From Clostridium sp. AN503 (lineage in GTDB: Bacteria > Bacillota > Clostridia > Lachnospirales > Lachnospiraceae), in assembly GCF_040719375.1 (NCBI RefSeq), contig NZ_JBFDTP010000002.1:496001-560000 (forward strand): DNA of 64,000 nt, written 5' to 3'. A program made the position numbers and the translations under genes. How positions within the stretch are numbered: the stretch's first letter is position 1; every line of letters begins with the position of its first letter. The notes under the pieces were generated by a model that was given only the letters and a program-made list of their open reading frames with translations, was not told the origin of the DNA and ran no database searches. Below are positions 16,182-25,296 of the stretch, one piece after another.

Positions 16182-17126
16182 ATGAAGAAGAAATTTTTAG
16201 CACTGACCCTGTCAGCATGTATGGTAGCTTCCCTGGCAGCCTGTGGCGGAAGCAAACCGGCGGAGACCACCGCTGCAACTGAGAAAGCAACCGAGGCAAC
16301 TACCGCAGCAGGCGCTGAGGCAGGAAGCGAAGCAGAGAGCACAGAAGCGGCTGAGGCAGCGGCTGAGATCACCACAGTGGAAGCAGGCAAGCTGACTGTA
16401 GCCACCAGCCCGGACTTTGCTCCCTATGAGTTCTACGCGATCGGCGAGGACGGGACTCCGCAGCTGGCAGGTTTTGATATGGCTCTGGCCCAGTATATCG
16501 CAGATTATCTGAATCTGGAGCTGGAGGTTGTTACTGTAGATTTCGACGGCGTTCTGACCGAGCTGCAGACCAAGTCTGTGGATCTGGGCATGGCAGGCCT
16601 TTCCCCGGACCCGAAGCGTGAGGGGATCATGGACTTCTCCGACATCTATTACATGGGCGGACAGTCTCTGGTGACTGTAAAGGCAAACGCAGACAAATAT
16701 AAATCTTTTGACGATACCAACAAACCGGAAGTTTCCGTGGGCGCTCAGACCGGTTCTATCCAGCTTGACCTGGCAAACACCAACAGCCCGGATGCAGATA
16801 TCATTTCCCTGCCGAAGGTGACCGATATCATCTCTGAACTGCTGGCTGGCAAGATGGAAGTAGCTTACATCGAGACCGATGTGGCCAAGAGCTACCAGAA
16901 GAATTACCCGGAGCTGGAGATCATCATGGACGTACCGTATGAGCAGGAAGGTTCCTCCATCGGCGTATGCAAGGACAATGCAGGACTGCTGGCAGGCGTC
17001 AATGAGGCGATCGCTGCTGCAAAGGCAGACGGCAGCCTGGAGAAATTCATTGCCGACGCCAATGAGCAGGCATCCGGTGAGAAGTATGAAGGTCTGTTAG
17101 ATGAGCAGGGAAATGTGCAGCAGTAA
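16182..17126 (+). CDS. Amino-acid ABC transporter substrate-binding lipoprotein
   Basis: 314 residues from the ATG at 16182, with GAGGAGG 9 bases upstream. An earlier ATG at 16158 has no such site. The signal peptide ends SLAAC (lipobox, cysteine near residue 22), followed by an Ala/Thr/Glu-rich linker. The family 3 solute-binding domain starts near residue 70 (TVATSPDFAPYEF), with AGFDMALAQYIA and the GLSPDPKREG hinge. It captures a polar amino acid outside the cell for the permease and ATPase encoded next. The ligand cannot be read from the sequence. Confidence 0.92.
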   Translation: MKKKFLALTLSACMVASLAACGGSKPAETTAATEKATEATTAAGAEAGSEAESTEAAEAAAEITTVEAGKLTVATSPDFAPYEFYAIGEDGTPQLAGFDMALAQYIADYLNLELEVVTVDFDGVLTELQTKSVDLGMAGLSPDPKREGIMDFSDIYYMGGQSLVTVKANADKYKSFDDTNKPEVSVGAQTGSIQLDLANTNSPDADIISLPKVTDIISELLAGKMEVAYIETDVAKSYQKNYPELEIIMDVPYEQEGSSIGVCKDNAGLLAGVNEAIAAAKADGSLEKFIADANEQASGEKYEGLLDEQGNVQQ

Positions 17127-17163
17127 GACCCTGCGCTGAGTTTCCCTACGAAAGGAGCACCCT

Positions 17164-17949
17164 ATGAGTCAATTCATTCAAATGGACAATTTTTCCAAGA
17201 TCGCGCCCTACGCCAAGCTGTTCCAGCAGGGCATGATCGTTACGGTGCTGCTTGCGCTGTTCACGGTCCTGATCGGATTCTGTCTGGCGCTGGCGCTGGC
17301 GCTGATGCGGATGTCTAACGTCCGCCCGTTCCGCGCCCTTGGCATCGACAAGGACGGACACCTGAGGGAAAAAGGATTCCTGGCGCTGGTCAGCCGTTTT
17401 AACCCGCTGTCGTTTCTGGCAACGGCATATGTGGAGATCCTGCGGTCCACGCCTGTGATCGTGCAGGTATTCATCATATATTACGGCGTGTTCAGCATCG
17501 TACAGCTTCCGAATTTTCAGATGTTCGGCTTTATCAAGTTCAACCGCTTCTTCCCTGGCGTGGTGGCCCTGGGTATGAACTCCGGCGCGTATCTCTGTGA
17601 GATCATCCGCTCCGGTATCCAGTCCATCGACGGCGGGCAGACGGAGGCGGCGCGCTCCCTGGGACTTTCCCAGTGGCAGAACCTGCGCTATATCATTCTG
17701 CCGCAGGCGCTGAAGAACATCCTGCCGGCCATTGCCAATGAATTTGTGGTCATTATCAAGGAATCCGCTATCACCTACACCATTGGTGTGCAGGACATCA
17801 TGTCTGCGGTGAATGCGGTCAAGGGTGCAACTTTCGTTATCATTGAACCTTTGCTGGTGGCAACGGCGATCTATTTCTGCCTGTGCTTCCCGACTTCCAA
17901 GATCATCGCATATTTTGAGAGGAGGATGAGCCGTGGCGACAAACGATAG
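17164..17949 (+). CDS. Amino-acid ABC transporter permease (HisM/GlnP type)
   Basis: 261 residues with about five membrane spans. The EAA loop that docks the ATPase is TEAARSLGLSQWQNLRYIILPQ (only key residues matter: E-A-A and the following G). ILRSTPVIVQVFIIYYG is the N-terminal signature of polar amino-acid permeases. An AAAGGAG site precedes the ATG. The stop overlaps the next gene by 17 bases, showing translational coupling. Confidence 0.93.
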   Translation: MSQFIQMDNFSKIAPYAKLFQQGMIVTVLLALFTVLIGFCLALALALMRMSNVRPFRALGIDKDGHLREKGFLALVSRFNPLSFLATAYVEILRSTPVIVQVFIIYYGVFSIVQLPNFQMFGFIKFNRFFPGVVALGMNSGAYLCEIIRSGIQSIDGGQTEAARSLGLSQWQNLRYIILPQALKNILPAIANEFVVIIKESAITYTIGVQDIMSAVNAVKGATFVIIEPLLVATAIYFCLCFPTSKIIAYFERRMSRGDKR

Positions 17950-18709
17950 CATGATCCAGGTAAGGGATCTTAAAAAGCATTATAAGTCAGGTACCATCAA
18001 GGCTTTGGACGGTGTGACCGTGGATATCAACAAAGGGGATGTGATGGCGGTCATCGGGCCGTCCGGTTCCGGCAAGTCCACGTTCCTGCGCAGCTTAAAC
18101 CTGTTGGAGGAGCCTACGGGAGGCGCTATTATTTTCAACGGTGTGGACATCACGAAAATGAAATACACCGATGAAAACGGGCGCGTTGTGAAGGTGGATA
18201 TCGACAGCCTGCGCCAGAAGATGGGCATGGTGTTCCAGCACTTTAACCTGTTCCCCCATATGACGATCCTGGATAATATGACTCTTGCGCCGATCAAGGT
18301 AAAGGGCATGGACCGGGCCGCGGCGGAGAAAAAAGCCCTGGAGCTTTTGGACCGTGTGGGTCTTAAGGACCGCGCGGGCGCATATCCGATCCAGCTTTCC
18401 GGCGGACAGAAGCAGCGTGTTGCGATCGTGCGCGCGCTTGCCATGGAGCCGGAGGTGATGCTGTTTGACGAGCCGACGTCCGCTCTGGATCCGGAGATGG
18501 TCGGCGAGGTTTTAGATGTTATGAAGGAGCTTGCCTTAGAAGGCATGACCATGGTGGTAGTCACCCACGAGATGGGCTTTGCCCGCGAGGTAGGCAACCG
18601 GGTGCTGTTTATGGCGGATGGGATGCTTGTGGAGGAAGGGACTCCCGAGGATATCTTTGACCATCCGAAGAACCCGAGACTGCAGGATTTCCTGGCAAAG
18701 GTTCTGTAA
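17933..18709 (+). CDS. Amino-acid ABC transporter ATP-binding protein (GlnQ type)
   Basis: 258 residues, starting with GTG at 17933 inside the end of the permease gene and preceded by GAGGAGG. Walker A is GPSGSGKST, the signature is LSGGQKQRVAIVRALAM, Walker B is VMLFDEPTSALDPE, and the H-loop is VVTHEMGFA. It powers the transporter formed with the two genes upstream. The insert KYTDENGRVVKVDIDSLR is slightly longer than in GlnQ but common in clostridial members. Confidence 0.94.
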   Translation: MATNDSMIQVRDLKKHYKSGTIKALDGVTVDINKGDVMAVIGPSGSGKSTFLRSLNLLEEPTGGAIIFNGVDITKMKYTDENGRVVKVDIDSLRQKMGMVFQHFNLFPHMTILDNMTLAPIKVKGMDRAAAEKKALELLDRVGLKDRAGAYPIQLSGGQKQRVAIVRALAMEPEVMLFDEPTSALDPEMVGEVLDVMKELALEGMTMVVVTHEMGFAREVGNRVLFMADGMLVEEGTPEDIFDHPKNPRLQDFLAKVL

Positions 18710-18756
18710 GCTGGCGCAAATGACGAAGCCTGAAGATGATTTCAGCCGATATCAAA

Positions 18757-18827
18757 GGGGACAAAAGACTTTTTGCCCCCAACATTATAAAATATGCAGG
18801 AGCGGAACTTGTTTTCCGGTCCTGCAT
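18757..18827 (+). terminator. Two hairpins after the amino-acid ABC operon
   Basis: GGGGACAAAA pairs with TTTTTGCCCC (18757-18779), and ATGCAGGA pairs with TCCTGCAT (18794-18827). Neither is followed by a clean T run, so partial termination before the amidohydrolase gene is likely. Confidence 0.5.
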
Positions 18828-18922
18828 TGTAATATCTGCCCGGTTTGTTATGGGTTGGAGGGCGGAGCGATGCCGGTGACGGACATTCACCGGCAAGAAG
18901 CAGAAAAGGAGGAAGGTAAGAT

Positions 18923-20365
18923 ATGAAACAGGAAAAACAGCGTGCGGTGGAGGCCATTAACGCGAAGGCCGGATTGATCCATGATGTGGCGGACCAGGTG
19001 TGGGACTTTGCGGAGCTTTCCCTTCAGGAAGAGAAATCTGCGGCACTGTATTGTGAGGTTCTGGAAAAAGAGGGATTTACGGTGGAGCGCGGGATCTGCA
19101 ATATTGACACCGCATTTTCGGGAAGCTTCGGAAGCGGACGCCCGGTGATCGGCATTCTGGCGGAGTATGACGCGCTGTCAGGGCTGTCTCAGGAGGGCGG
19201 CCTCCTGGAACAGAAGGAGCGTGTTGCGGGCGGCTGCGGTCATGGCTGCGGTCACAATCTGCTGGGAGCAGGCGCATTTGCGGCGGCGCTTGGTATCAAG
19301 GCGTATCTGGAGGAGACCGGGCGGCAGGGGACCGTGGTGCTGTACGGATGTCCGGGAGAGGAAGGCGGAGCAGCCAAGGCATTTATGGCAAGAGAAGGCT
19401 TATGGAAGGGTCTGGATGCCGCACTGACCTGGCATCCGGAGGATGTAAATGAGGTGGCCACCGGTTCCACAAATTCTTGTATCCAGGTGCAGTATAAGTT
19501 TTCCGGGATTGCCTCCCATGCGGCGGGGGCGCCGGAGAAGGGGCGCAGCGCGCTGGATGCGGTGGAGCTGATGAATATCGGCGTGCAGTTCCTGCGGGAG
19601 CATATGAGCGATAAGGCCAGGGTCCACTATGCTATCACCGATGCGGGCGGGCGCAGCGCAAACGTGGTGCAGCCAAGGGCCAGCGTGCTCTATATGGTCC
19701 GTTCCAACCATGTGGCGGAGGCGGTGGAGCTTCAGGCACGGGTAGACCGGATCGCGGAGGGCGCGGCGCTGATGACCGACACCACTTTTGAGCGGCAGTT
19801 TATCGACGGCCTGTCGGATACGGTCAGCAACTTTGCCCTGGAGCAGATCCTGTATGACAATTATAAAGAGCTGGGCGTCCCGTCCTACACGGAGGCGGAG
19901 CATACATACGCGGATCAGCTGGCGGCAACCTATGCGGGCAGCGACAAGGTCCCGGGGGTTGCGGCTGCCAACGATGATAAGCTGCGGGATGAAGTCATCC
20001 GGATGCGTGAGGAAAATGGACATGCGATGAATGCGTTTCTGGCTCCGCTGTATCAGGGAGAGGCATTTACGGCTGGTTCCACGGATGTGGGCGATGTGAG
20101 CTGGCAGACGCCGACAGCGCAGATCCATGTGGCGGCATGGCCCAACGGCTGTCCGGGACACAGCTGGCAGAATGTTTCCTGCGACCGCACGGACATCGGT
20201 CACAAGGCGGCTGTCCATGCAGGTAAGGTGCTGGCGGCGGCGGCGATCGACCTGATCGACCAGCCGGAGCTGCTTTTAAAGGCGCGTGCGGAGTTTGATA
20301 AACGGACGGCGGCAGGGTATGTCTGCCCGATCCCGGCGGATGCGGTGCCGGTGGTCCCGGATTGA
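18923..20365 (+). CDS. M20-type amidohydrolase (AbgB-like)
   Basis: 480 residues. It resembles subunit B of aminobenzoyl-glutamate hydrolase and related M20D enzymes. The metal-binding region shows GCGHGCGHNLLGAG and PGEEGGAAK. The dimerisation lid is about 190-310, and the C-terminal STDVGDVSWQTPTAQ and CPGHSWQ motifs match AbgB. It would hydrolyse an N-acyl or N-aryl amino acid or dipeptide. Position after an amino-acid ABC transporter suggests that the released amino acid or the conjugate is imported by it, but a hairpin lies between and cotranscription is not certain. Confidence 0.88.
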   Translation: MKQEKQRAVEAINAKAGLIHDVADQVWDFAELSLQEEKSAALYCEVLEKEGFTVERGICNIDTAFSGSFGSGRPVIGILAEYDALSGLSQEGGLLEQKERVAGGCGHGCGHNLLGAGAFAAALGIKAYLEETGRQGTVVLYGCPGEEGGAAKAFMAREGLWKGLDAALTWHPEDVNEVATGSTNSCIQVQYKFSGIASHAAGAPEKGRSALDAVELMNIGVQFLREHMSDKARVHYAITDAGGRSANVVQPRASVLYMVRSNHVAEAVELQARVDRIAEGAALMTDTTFERQFIDGLSDTVSNFALEQILYDNYKELGVPSYTEAEHTYADQLAATYAGSDKVPGVAAANDDKLRDEVIRMREENGHAMNAFLAPLYQGEAFTAGSTDVGDVSWQTPTAQIHVAAWPNGCPGHSWQNVSCDRTDIGHKAAVHAGKVLAAAAIDLIDQPELLLKARAEFDKRTAAGYVCPIPADAVPVVPD

Positions 20366-20430
20366 TTTTCTTGAATTCAGAATATTCGGGAATTTAAGGA
20401 ATTTATAAAATTTAGAAAGATTTTAGGAGG

Positions 20431-20459
20431 GCGAGGGTTTAAAAACCTTCGCTCTTGTT
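20431..20459 (+). terminator. Terminator after the amidohydrolase gene
   Basis: GCGAGGGTTT (20431-20440) pairs with AAACCTTCGC (20443-20452) with one G-T pair and a tight loop, then TCTTGTTG. Confidence 0.75.
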
Positions 20460-20542
20460 GTATACTTAAAGTTATCTGAAACTGGGTATATTTGAAATAA
20501 GAACATTTCTGATACTGAAGAAAAGATAGAAGGAGATTAAAT

Positions 20543-22477
20543 ATGGGTGTGAAAGACGAAGAACCAAAACGACCGCCGAAAAAGCTGTTGTATTATTATG
20601 GAATTATTTTATTGATCACAGTGCTGCTCAATGCACTGGTGCTGCCGAAGATTGCGGAGAAAGCGGTTGTGAAGGTTTCTTATGACAGCTTTTTAGAGAT
20701 GGTGGACCAGGGCAAAGTGGAAGGCGTGGTGCGCGGGGATGACCAGATGCAGTTCTGGCTGAAGGGTTCCCTGACGGAGGAAGGAAGGCTGAAGCCGGGC
20801 GAGGTCATCTATAAGACCGGTCTGTGGCCAGATGAGAAGCTGACAGACCGTCTTCTGGAGCGCGGCGTGACTTTCGAGAGCCAGATCCCTACAAAGGCGA
20901 CGCCTTTGCAGAATTTCATTTTTAACTGGGTGCTGCCGATCATCATGTTTGTGGTGTTGGGCCAGCTCCTCAGCCGAATGATGATGAAGCGGATGGGCGG
21001 CGCAGGCAATGCCATGACCTTTGGCAAGTCCAATGCGAAGATCTATGCAGAATCGGAGACCGGGAAGACCTTTGCTGATGTGGCAGGCCAGGAGGAAGCC
21101 AAGGAAGCGCTGAAAGAGATTGTGGACTTCCTGCACAACCCTCAGAAATATGCCGATATCGGGGCGACCCTGCCGAAGGGCGCGCTCCTTGTGGGACCTC
21201 CTGGTACCGGTAAGACCCTGCTGGCAAAAGCAGTGGCGGGTGAGGCGCATGTGCCGTTTTTCTCTATTTCCGGCTCGGAATTTGTGGAGATGTTCGTGGG
21301 CATGGGCGCGGCGAAGGTGCGCGATTTATTTAAGCAGGCCAATGAGAAGGCGCCGTGTATTGTCTTTATCGATGAGATTGATACGATCGGTAAGAAGCGT
21401 GACGGCAGCGGTTTCTCCGGCAATGACGAGCGGGAACAGACATTGAACCAGCTCCTGGCTGAGATGGATGGATTTGACGGCAAGAAGGGTGTTGTGATCC
21501 TGGCAGCCACCAACCGTCCCGATTCTCTGGATAAAGCTCTGTTACGTCCAGGCCGATTTGACCGCCGTATCCCGGTGGAGCTTCCGGATCTGAAGGGGCG
21601 TATTGCAATCCTGAAGGTACATGCCAAAATGGTAAAGCTTTCTGATGATGTGGATTTTGATGCGCTTGGACGCGCTACTTCAGGAGCGAGCGGCGCAGAA
21701 CTGGCAAATATCATCAATGAGGGCGCGCTGCGTGCGGTGCGCCAGGGCCGTGTCACGGTAACGCAGGCGGATCTGGAGGAGAGTGTTGAGGTAGTTATCG
21801 CCGGATACCAGAGGAAGGATGCAGGCGTTTCCGTCAATGAGAAGCGGATCGTCGCATTCCATGAGGTGGGCCATGCGCTGGTGGCAGCATGCCAGACGGA
21901 CAGCGCTCCGGTGCATAAGATCACGATCATCCCGCGTACCTCCGGCGCTTTGGGTTATACCATGCAGGTGGAGGAAGGGGAACGCTTCCTGATGAGCAAG
22001 GAGGAAGCCCTCAACAAGATCGCCACCTTTACCGGCGGGCGGGCTGCGGAGGAGTTCATGTTTGGCTCTATTACCACAGGCGCGGCCAATGACATCGAGC
22101 AGGCGACCAAGATTGCCAGGGCCATGGTGACCCGGTACGGCATGTCCGACCAGTTCGGCATGGTGGCGCTTGAGACAGTGACCAACCAATATCTGGGCGG
22201 CGACACTTCTATGGTGTGTTCTCCGGAGACGGCGCGGCTGGTGGATGAGGAAGTCATCCGCATCGTGAAGGAGCAGTATGCGAAAGCCATGAAGATCCTG
22301 AAGGCGAATGCCGGGAAGCTCAATGAGATTTCTGCGTATCTGCTGGAGCGGGAGACTATCACGGGAGAAGAATTTATGGAGATCCTGAAGCAGGGGACGG
22401 AAGCTGGAGCGGAGCAGGAGGACCCGGAGGAAGACCACCGGACAGTTCAAGTGCAGGAAACAGGGCAGGAACAGTAG
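20543..22477 (+). CDS. ftsH: ATP-dependent zinc metalloprotease FtsH
   Basis: 644 residues. Two N-terminal membrane spans (about 16-36 and 128-148) flank a short extracytoplasmic domain. The AAA+ module has GPPGTGKT as Walker A, CIVFIDEIDTIG as Walker B, and the second region of homology with arginine fingers (LLRPGRFDRR). The zinc site is HEVGH near residue 436, a conservative change from the usual HEAGH that keeps both histidines and the glutamate. It degrades unneeded membrane and some cytosolic proteins as a hexamer. AGAAGGAG precedes the ATG, and the gene stands alone with its own terminator. Confidence 0.95.
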   Translation: MGVKDEEPKRPPKKLLYYYGIILLITVLLNALVLPKIAEKAVVKVSYDSFLEMVDQGKVEGVVRGDDQMQFWLKGSLTEEGRLKPGEVIYKTGLWPDEKLTDRLLERGVTFESQIPTKATPLQNFIFNWVLPIIMFVVLGQLLSRMMMKRMGGAGNAMTFGKSNAKIYAESETGKTFADVAGQEEAKEALKEIVDFLHNPQKYADIGATLPKGALLVGPPGTGKTLLAKAVAGEAHVPFFSISGSEFVEMFVGMGAAKVRDLFKQANEKAPCIVFIDEIDTIGKKRDGSGFSGNDEREQTLNQLLAEMDGFDGKKGVVILAATNRPDSLDKALLRPGRFDRRIPVELPDLKGRIAILKVHAKMVKLSDDVDFDALGRATSGASGAELANIINEGALRAVRQGRVTVTQADLEESVEVVIAGYQRKDAGVSVNEKRIVAFHEVGHALVAACQTDSAPVHKITIIPRTSGALGYTMQVEEGERFLMSKEEALNKIATFTGGRAAEEFMFGSITTGAANDIEQATKIARAMVTRYGMSDQFGMVALETVTNQYLGGDTSMVCSPETARLVDEEVIRIVKEQYAKAMKILKANAGKLNEISAYLLERETITGEEFMEILKQGTEAGAEQEDPEEDHRTVQVQETGQEQ

Positions 22478-22501
22478 GAAACGTATCGCAATTATTATGG
22501 A

Positions 22502-22538
22502 GAGCCTCGCCACCTTCGTGGTATGAGGCTCTTTTTTT
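22502..22538 (+). terminator. Terminator of ftsH
   Basis: GAGCCTCGCCAC pairs with GTGGTATGAGGCTC (with a small bulge) around TTC and is followed by seven Ts. Confidence 0.9.
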
Positions 22539-22568
22539 GAACAGAATTTTATTGCGCAGGATTATCTG

Positions 22569-22597
22569 TTGACAAAGTGCACAATGTGTGATAAAGT
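22569..22597 (+). promoter_or_regulatory. Promoter of the PerR-like regulator
   Basis: TTGACA (22569-22574), 17 bases, TAAAGT (22592-22597). An AT-rich stretch at 22598-22622 lies where an autoregulatory Per/Fur box would be expected, but I see no convincing consensus. Confidence 0.6.
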
Positions 22598-22636
22598 CTT
22601 AAATAGGACATAGTACTAATAAGGAGATGTTTCAAA

Positions 22637-23026
22637 ATGAAGCGAAACACCATTCAGTCCTCTCTGGTTTTAGAGACCGTGAGGAAATTACAGTGCCATG
22701 CCACTGCGGACGAGGTATACAGTGAGATCATCAAAACATACCCGACCATCAGCAGGGGGACCGTTTACCGGAATCTCCAGCGGCTGTGTGAGACGGGAGA
22801 GATACGGAAAAGGGAGATCCCTGACGGGGCTGACCGTTTCGATCATCTCTGCGACGATCATTATCACATTCGATGTGTGAAGTGTGGACGCGTGTTTGAT
22901 GTAGACATGGAATACATACCGAATCTGGAGCAGTCGGTCAGAGATGCCCACGGATTTTCATTTACCGGACATGATATTGTTTTTAAAGGCATTTGCCCGG
23001 AATGTAAAAGAAACATGCAGGTTTAA
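22637..23026 (+). CDS. Fur family regulator, PerR-like
   Basis: 129 residues. The winged helix (about 5-75) has TISRGTVYRNLQRLCETGEI. DRFDHLCDDHYHIRC matches the PerR regulatory metal site (D-x-H-x-H spacing), and the structural zinc cysteines are CVKC and CPEC. In PerR, iron-bound histidines are oxidised by peroxide, releasing DNA, while Zur and Fur differ in this region. The gene is followed after 84 bases by a QueD-like gene and is probably cotranscribed. PerR is favoured over Zur or Fur with moderate confidence. Confidence 0.85.
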   Translation: MKRNTIQSSLVLETVRKLQCHATADEVYSEIIKTYPTISRGTVYRNLQRLCETGEIRKREIPDGADRFDHLCDDHYHIRCVKCGRVFDVDMEYIPNLEQSVRDAHGFSFTGHDIVFKGICPECKRNMQV

Positions 23027-23110
23027 GGACTGCGAGCCGGAGGACATGATCAGGTGCGCATACGGGAGCATAGAAACACCCCGTAAATATAAATACGAAG
23101 GAGAACAGGT

Positions 23111-23674
23111 ATGAGAAGTATTACAACATTGGATCTGCAATATGCACACAGATTTTTCGGCTTCAAGGGTGAGGCTCAGTATTTGCACGGACATACAGGG
23201 ATATTGACGATTGAAGTGGAGGATTCTGTGGAACCCGGCGTCAATATGGTATTTCCCTGCAACGAGATTCAGAAGACTGCATGGGAGGTACTGAAAAATT
23301 TTGACCATGCGCTGATTCTGAGGGAAGACGACCCGCTGCTGCCGGCGATCCTCGATGTGTACGAGAAGCAGGGGATCAAGGACGGAGCGCCGCACAACCA
23401 GATGAAGGGACCGGCTTTTAAAACTGAGCTTGCTACCGCATATCCCGACTGCCGGCTGGTGGTGACAAAAGAAACGATGACAGTGGAAGGCATGATCAAG
23501 ATTGTTTATGATCTGCTCAAGGACAAGCTGAACATCGCGAAGATTACCTTTTCAAGCGGGGTCAACGCTGCGTCAGCAGAGTTTGAGACCAGAAACAACA
23601 TCGACCGCTGCCCGTTATGCGGGATCGCGTTAAATGAAAATGGCGTTTGCCCGAAATGCGGATATAAGAAGTAA
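23111..23674 (+). CDS. QueD/PTPS-like protein with C-terminal zinc ribbon, lacking the catalytic cysteine
   Basis: 187 residues against about 120-140 for QueD. Zinc ligands are H13 (in YAHRF), H26 and H28 (in LHGHTG). In QueD and PTPS a catalytic cysteine stands four residues before the first H of HGH, but here that residue is A22. The tail carries two CxxC pairs, C167/C170 and C180/C183, forming a zinc ribbon. The protein therefore keeps the T-fold and metal site but probably not the usual carboxy-tetrahydropterin synthesis. No queC/queE/folE genes are adjacent. queA lies 8 kb away. It follows a Fur-family regulator, so metal or redox control is plausible. Confidence 0.8.
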   Translation: MRSITTLDLQYAHRFFGFKGEAQYLHGHTGILTIEVEDSVEPGVNMVFPCNEIQKTAWEVLKNFDHALILREDDPLLPAILDVYEKQGIKDGAPHNQMKGPAFKTELATAYPDCRLVVTKETMTVEGMIKIVYDLLKDKLNIAKITFSSGVNAASAEFETRNNIDRCPLCGIALNENGVCPKCGYKK

Positions 23675-23683
23675 AACGGACTG

Positions 23684-23726
23684 GCTGTCACAGGCGCTGG
23701 ATTTATCAGCCTGTGGCAGCTTTTTT
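23684..23726 (+). terminator. Terminator after the QueD-like gene
   Basis: GCTGTCACAGGC (23684-23695) pairs with GCCTGTGGCAGC (23709-23720), followed by TTTTTT. Confidence 0.88.
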
Positions 23727-23801
23727 GCTGCCTTTTATTTGGAGAAACTCTTTACTTTAAATCCTTTCTACGGTAATATAGACAAGGCCGGAAAATGTGT
23801 T

Positions 23802-23847
23802 CCGGGCCAATACTGCGATGTTGGGGCCAAAGGTCTTTTGGCCCGGG
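23802..23847 (+). promoter_or_regulatory. Leader with mutually exclusive stems before the SNF transporter
   Basis: Segment A CCGGGCCAA (23802-23810) can pair perfectly with segment C TTGGCCCGG (23838-23846). Segment B GGGGCCAAA (23823-23831) can also pair with TTTGGCCC of segment C. The choice A:C or B:C would reshape the RNA about 37 bases before the start codon. No T run follows, so any effect would be on translation. Confidence 0.4.
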
Positions 23848-23883
23848 TATCATACTATATTTAACAGGAAAAGGAAGACTGAC

Positions 23884-25269
23884 ATGAAACATAACAGAGG
23901 ACAGTGGATCAGCAATCTGGGGTTTGTCCTGGCGACGGCAGGCTCCGCCATCGGACTGGGGAATATCTGGAAGTTCCCGGGGAAGGTTGGGCTTTATGGC
24001 GGAGGAGCTTTTATATTAACTTATATTCTGATCGTGATCCTGATCGGCCTGCCGATCATGCTTGCAGAGTTTGCGATCGGGCGTGCCGCCCAGAGGAATG
24101 TGGTAGGTGCGTTTCACGTGCTGAACCGGAAATGGTCGTTTGTGGGAGGGATTGGGATCCTGAATCTGTTTGTCATCATGTCCTACTACTGCGTAGTGGG
24201 CGGATGGGTGCTGAAATATGTGATCGCTTATCTGACAGATGCAGATTTTTATACGGGAACCGTCACGTATCAGGAATATTTTTCGGGATTTATATCAAAG
24301 CCGGTGGAGCCGCTCGTTTGGGGACTGGTTTTTCTGATCCTCTGTATCGTAATTATCGTAAAAGGGGTGTCGGATGGGATTGAGAAGGTCAGTAAAAAGC
24401 TGATGCCGCTGTTCTTTGTGCTTCTGATCGCCTGTGTGGTGCGGTCTTTTACACTCCCGGGTGCAAAGGAAGGCATTTCTTTTATGTTCCGGGTGGACTG
24501 GAGCAGTTTTAATACGGATACGCTGGTAGGCGCGCTGGGACAGGCGTTTTTCTCGATCTCAGTGGGTATGGGGATCCTGGTGACGTATGGTTCCTATGCG
24601 GCGAAGGAAGGCGGTATGATAAAAAGCGCCATGTGGATCTGCGGGTTGGATACCCTGGCAGCCCTGCTGTCCGCTTCCGCCATTATCCCAATGGTGATCC
24701 TGACGCTGGGACAGGATGGGCTGACTATGGGCGGCGGCTTTGCATTCATGGCTCTGCCCAATGTTTTTGACAGCCTGCCAGGAGGCCGCATCTTCGGGCT
24801 GATCTTTTTTATCCTGCTGTTTTTGGCAGCTCTGACCAGTGCGCTGAGCGTGCTGGAGACTTGTGTGGCGTTTATGATCGAGGAATGGAATATGTCCCGG
24901 CGCAGGGCTACGGTGATCTTTTCCATTCCCATGGCGGTTTTGAGCATCGGGTATTCCCTGTCTCAGAGCGCGGCCAGGAATATCAACCTGCCCTGGTTTG
25001 ACTTATCCTCGGGTATCCAGATGCTGCCCATGAATGCGGTCATGGAGAAATTCACGGATAATCTGATGATCCCGCTGGGGGCCTTGGGATTCTGCCTTTT
25101 TGTGGGCTGGTCCTGGGGGACGGAAAAAGCATGGAAAGAGATCTGCCCGGATGGGAACGTACCGGCTTTTTTCCGTCATGCATGGTCCTTTATCATACGG
25201 TTCCTGGCTCCGGCTGTGATCCTGATGATCCTTTATTTCACTCTGGGTAAGGGACAGGGGCTTTCATAG
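23884..25269 (+). CDS. Sodium:neurotransmitter symporter (SNF) family transporter
   Basis: 461 residues from the ATG at 23884, preceded by AAAAGGAAG. An upstream in-frame ATG at 23797 lies in the leader stem and has no ribosome site. The first membrane span shows FVLATAGSAIGLGNIWKFP, the sodium and substrate signature of the LeuT fold. About eleven to twelve spans follow. It imports an amino acid or related compound with sodium. The substrate is not evident. It has its own transcription unit between two terminator-like regions. Confidence 0.92.
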   Translation: MKHNRGQWISNLGFVLATAGSAIGLGNIWKFPGKVGLYGGGAFILTYILIVILIGLPIMLAEFAIGRAAQRNVVGAFHVLNRKWSFVGGIGILNLFVIMSYYCVVGGWVLKYVIAYLTDADFYTGTVTYQEYFSGFISKPVEPLVWGLVFLILCIVIIVKGVSDGIEKVSKKLMPLFFVLLIACVVRSFTLPGAKEGISFMFRVDWSSFNTDTLVGALGQAFFSISVGMGILVTYGSYAAKEGGMIKSAMWICGLDTLAALLSASAIIPMVILTLGQDGLTMGGGFAFMALPNVFDSLPGGRIFGLIFFILLFLAALTSALSVLETCVAFMIEEWNMSRRRATVIFSIPMAVLSIGYSLSQSAARNINLPWFDLSSGIQMLPMNAVMEKFTDNLMIPLGALGFCLFVGWSWGTEKAWKEICPDGNVPAFFRHAWSFIIRFLAPAVILMILYFTLGKGQGLS

Positions 25270-25296
25270 AGGGAATAATTATAGGAATAATTATAT

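Noticed and set aside
21838..21900. Inactive FtsH because of HEVGH
   Set aside because: Both zinc histidines and the glutamate are intact; valine for alanine between them is a mild change.
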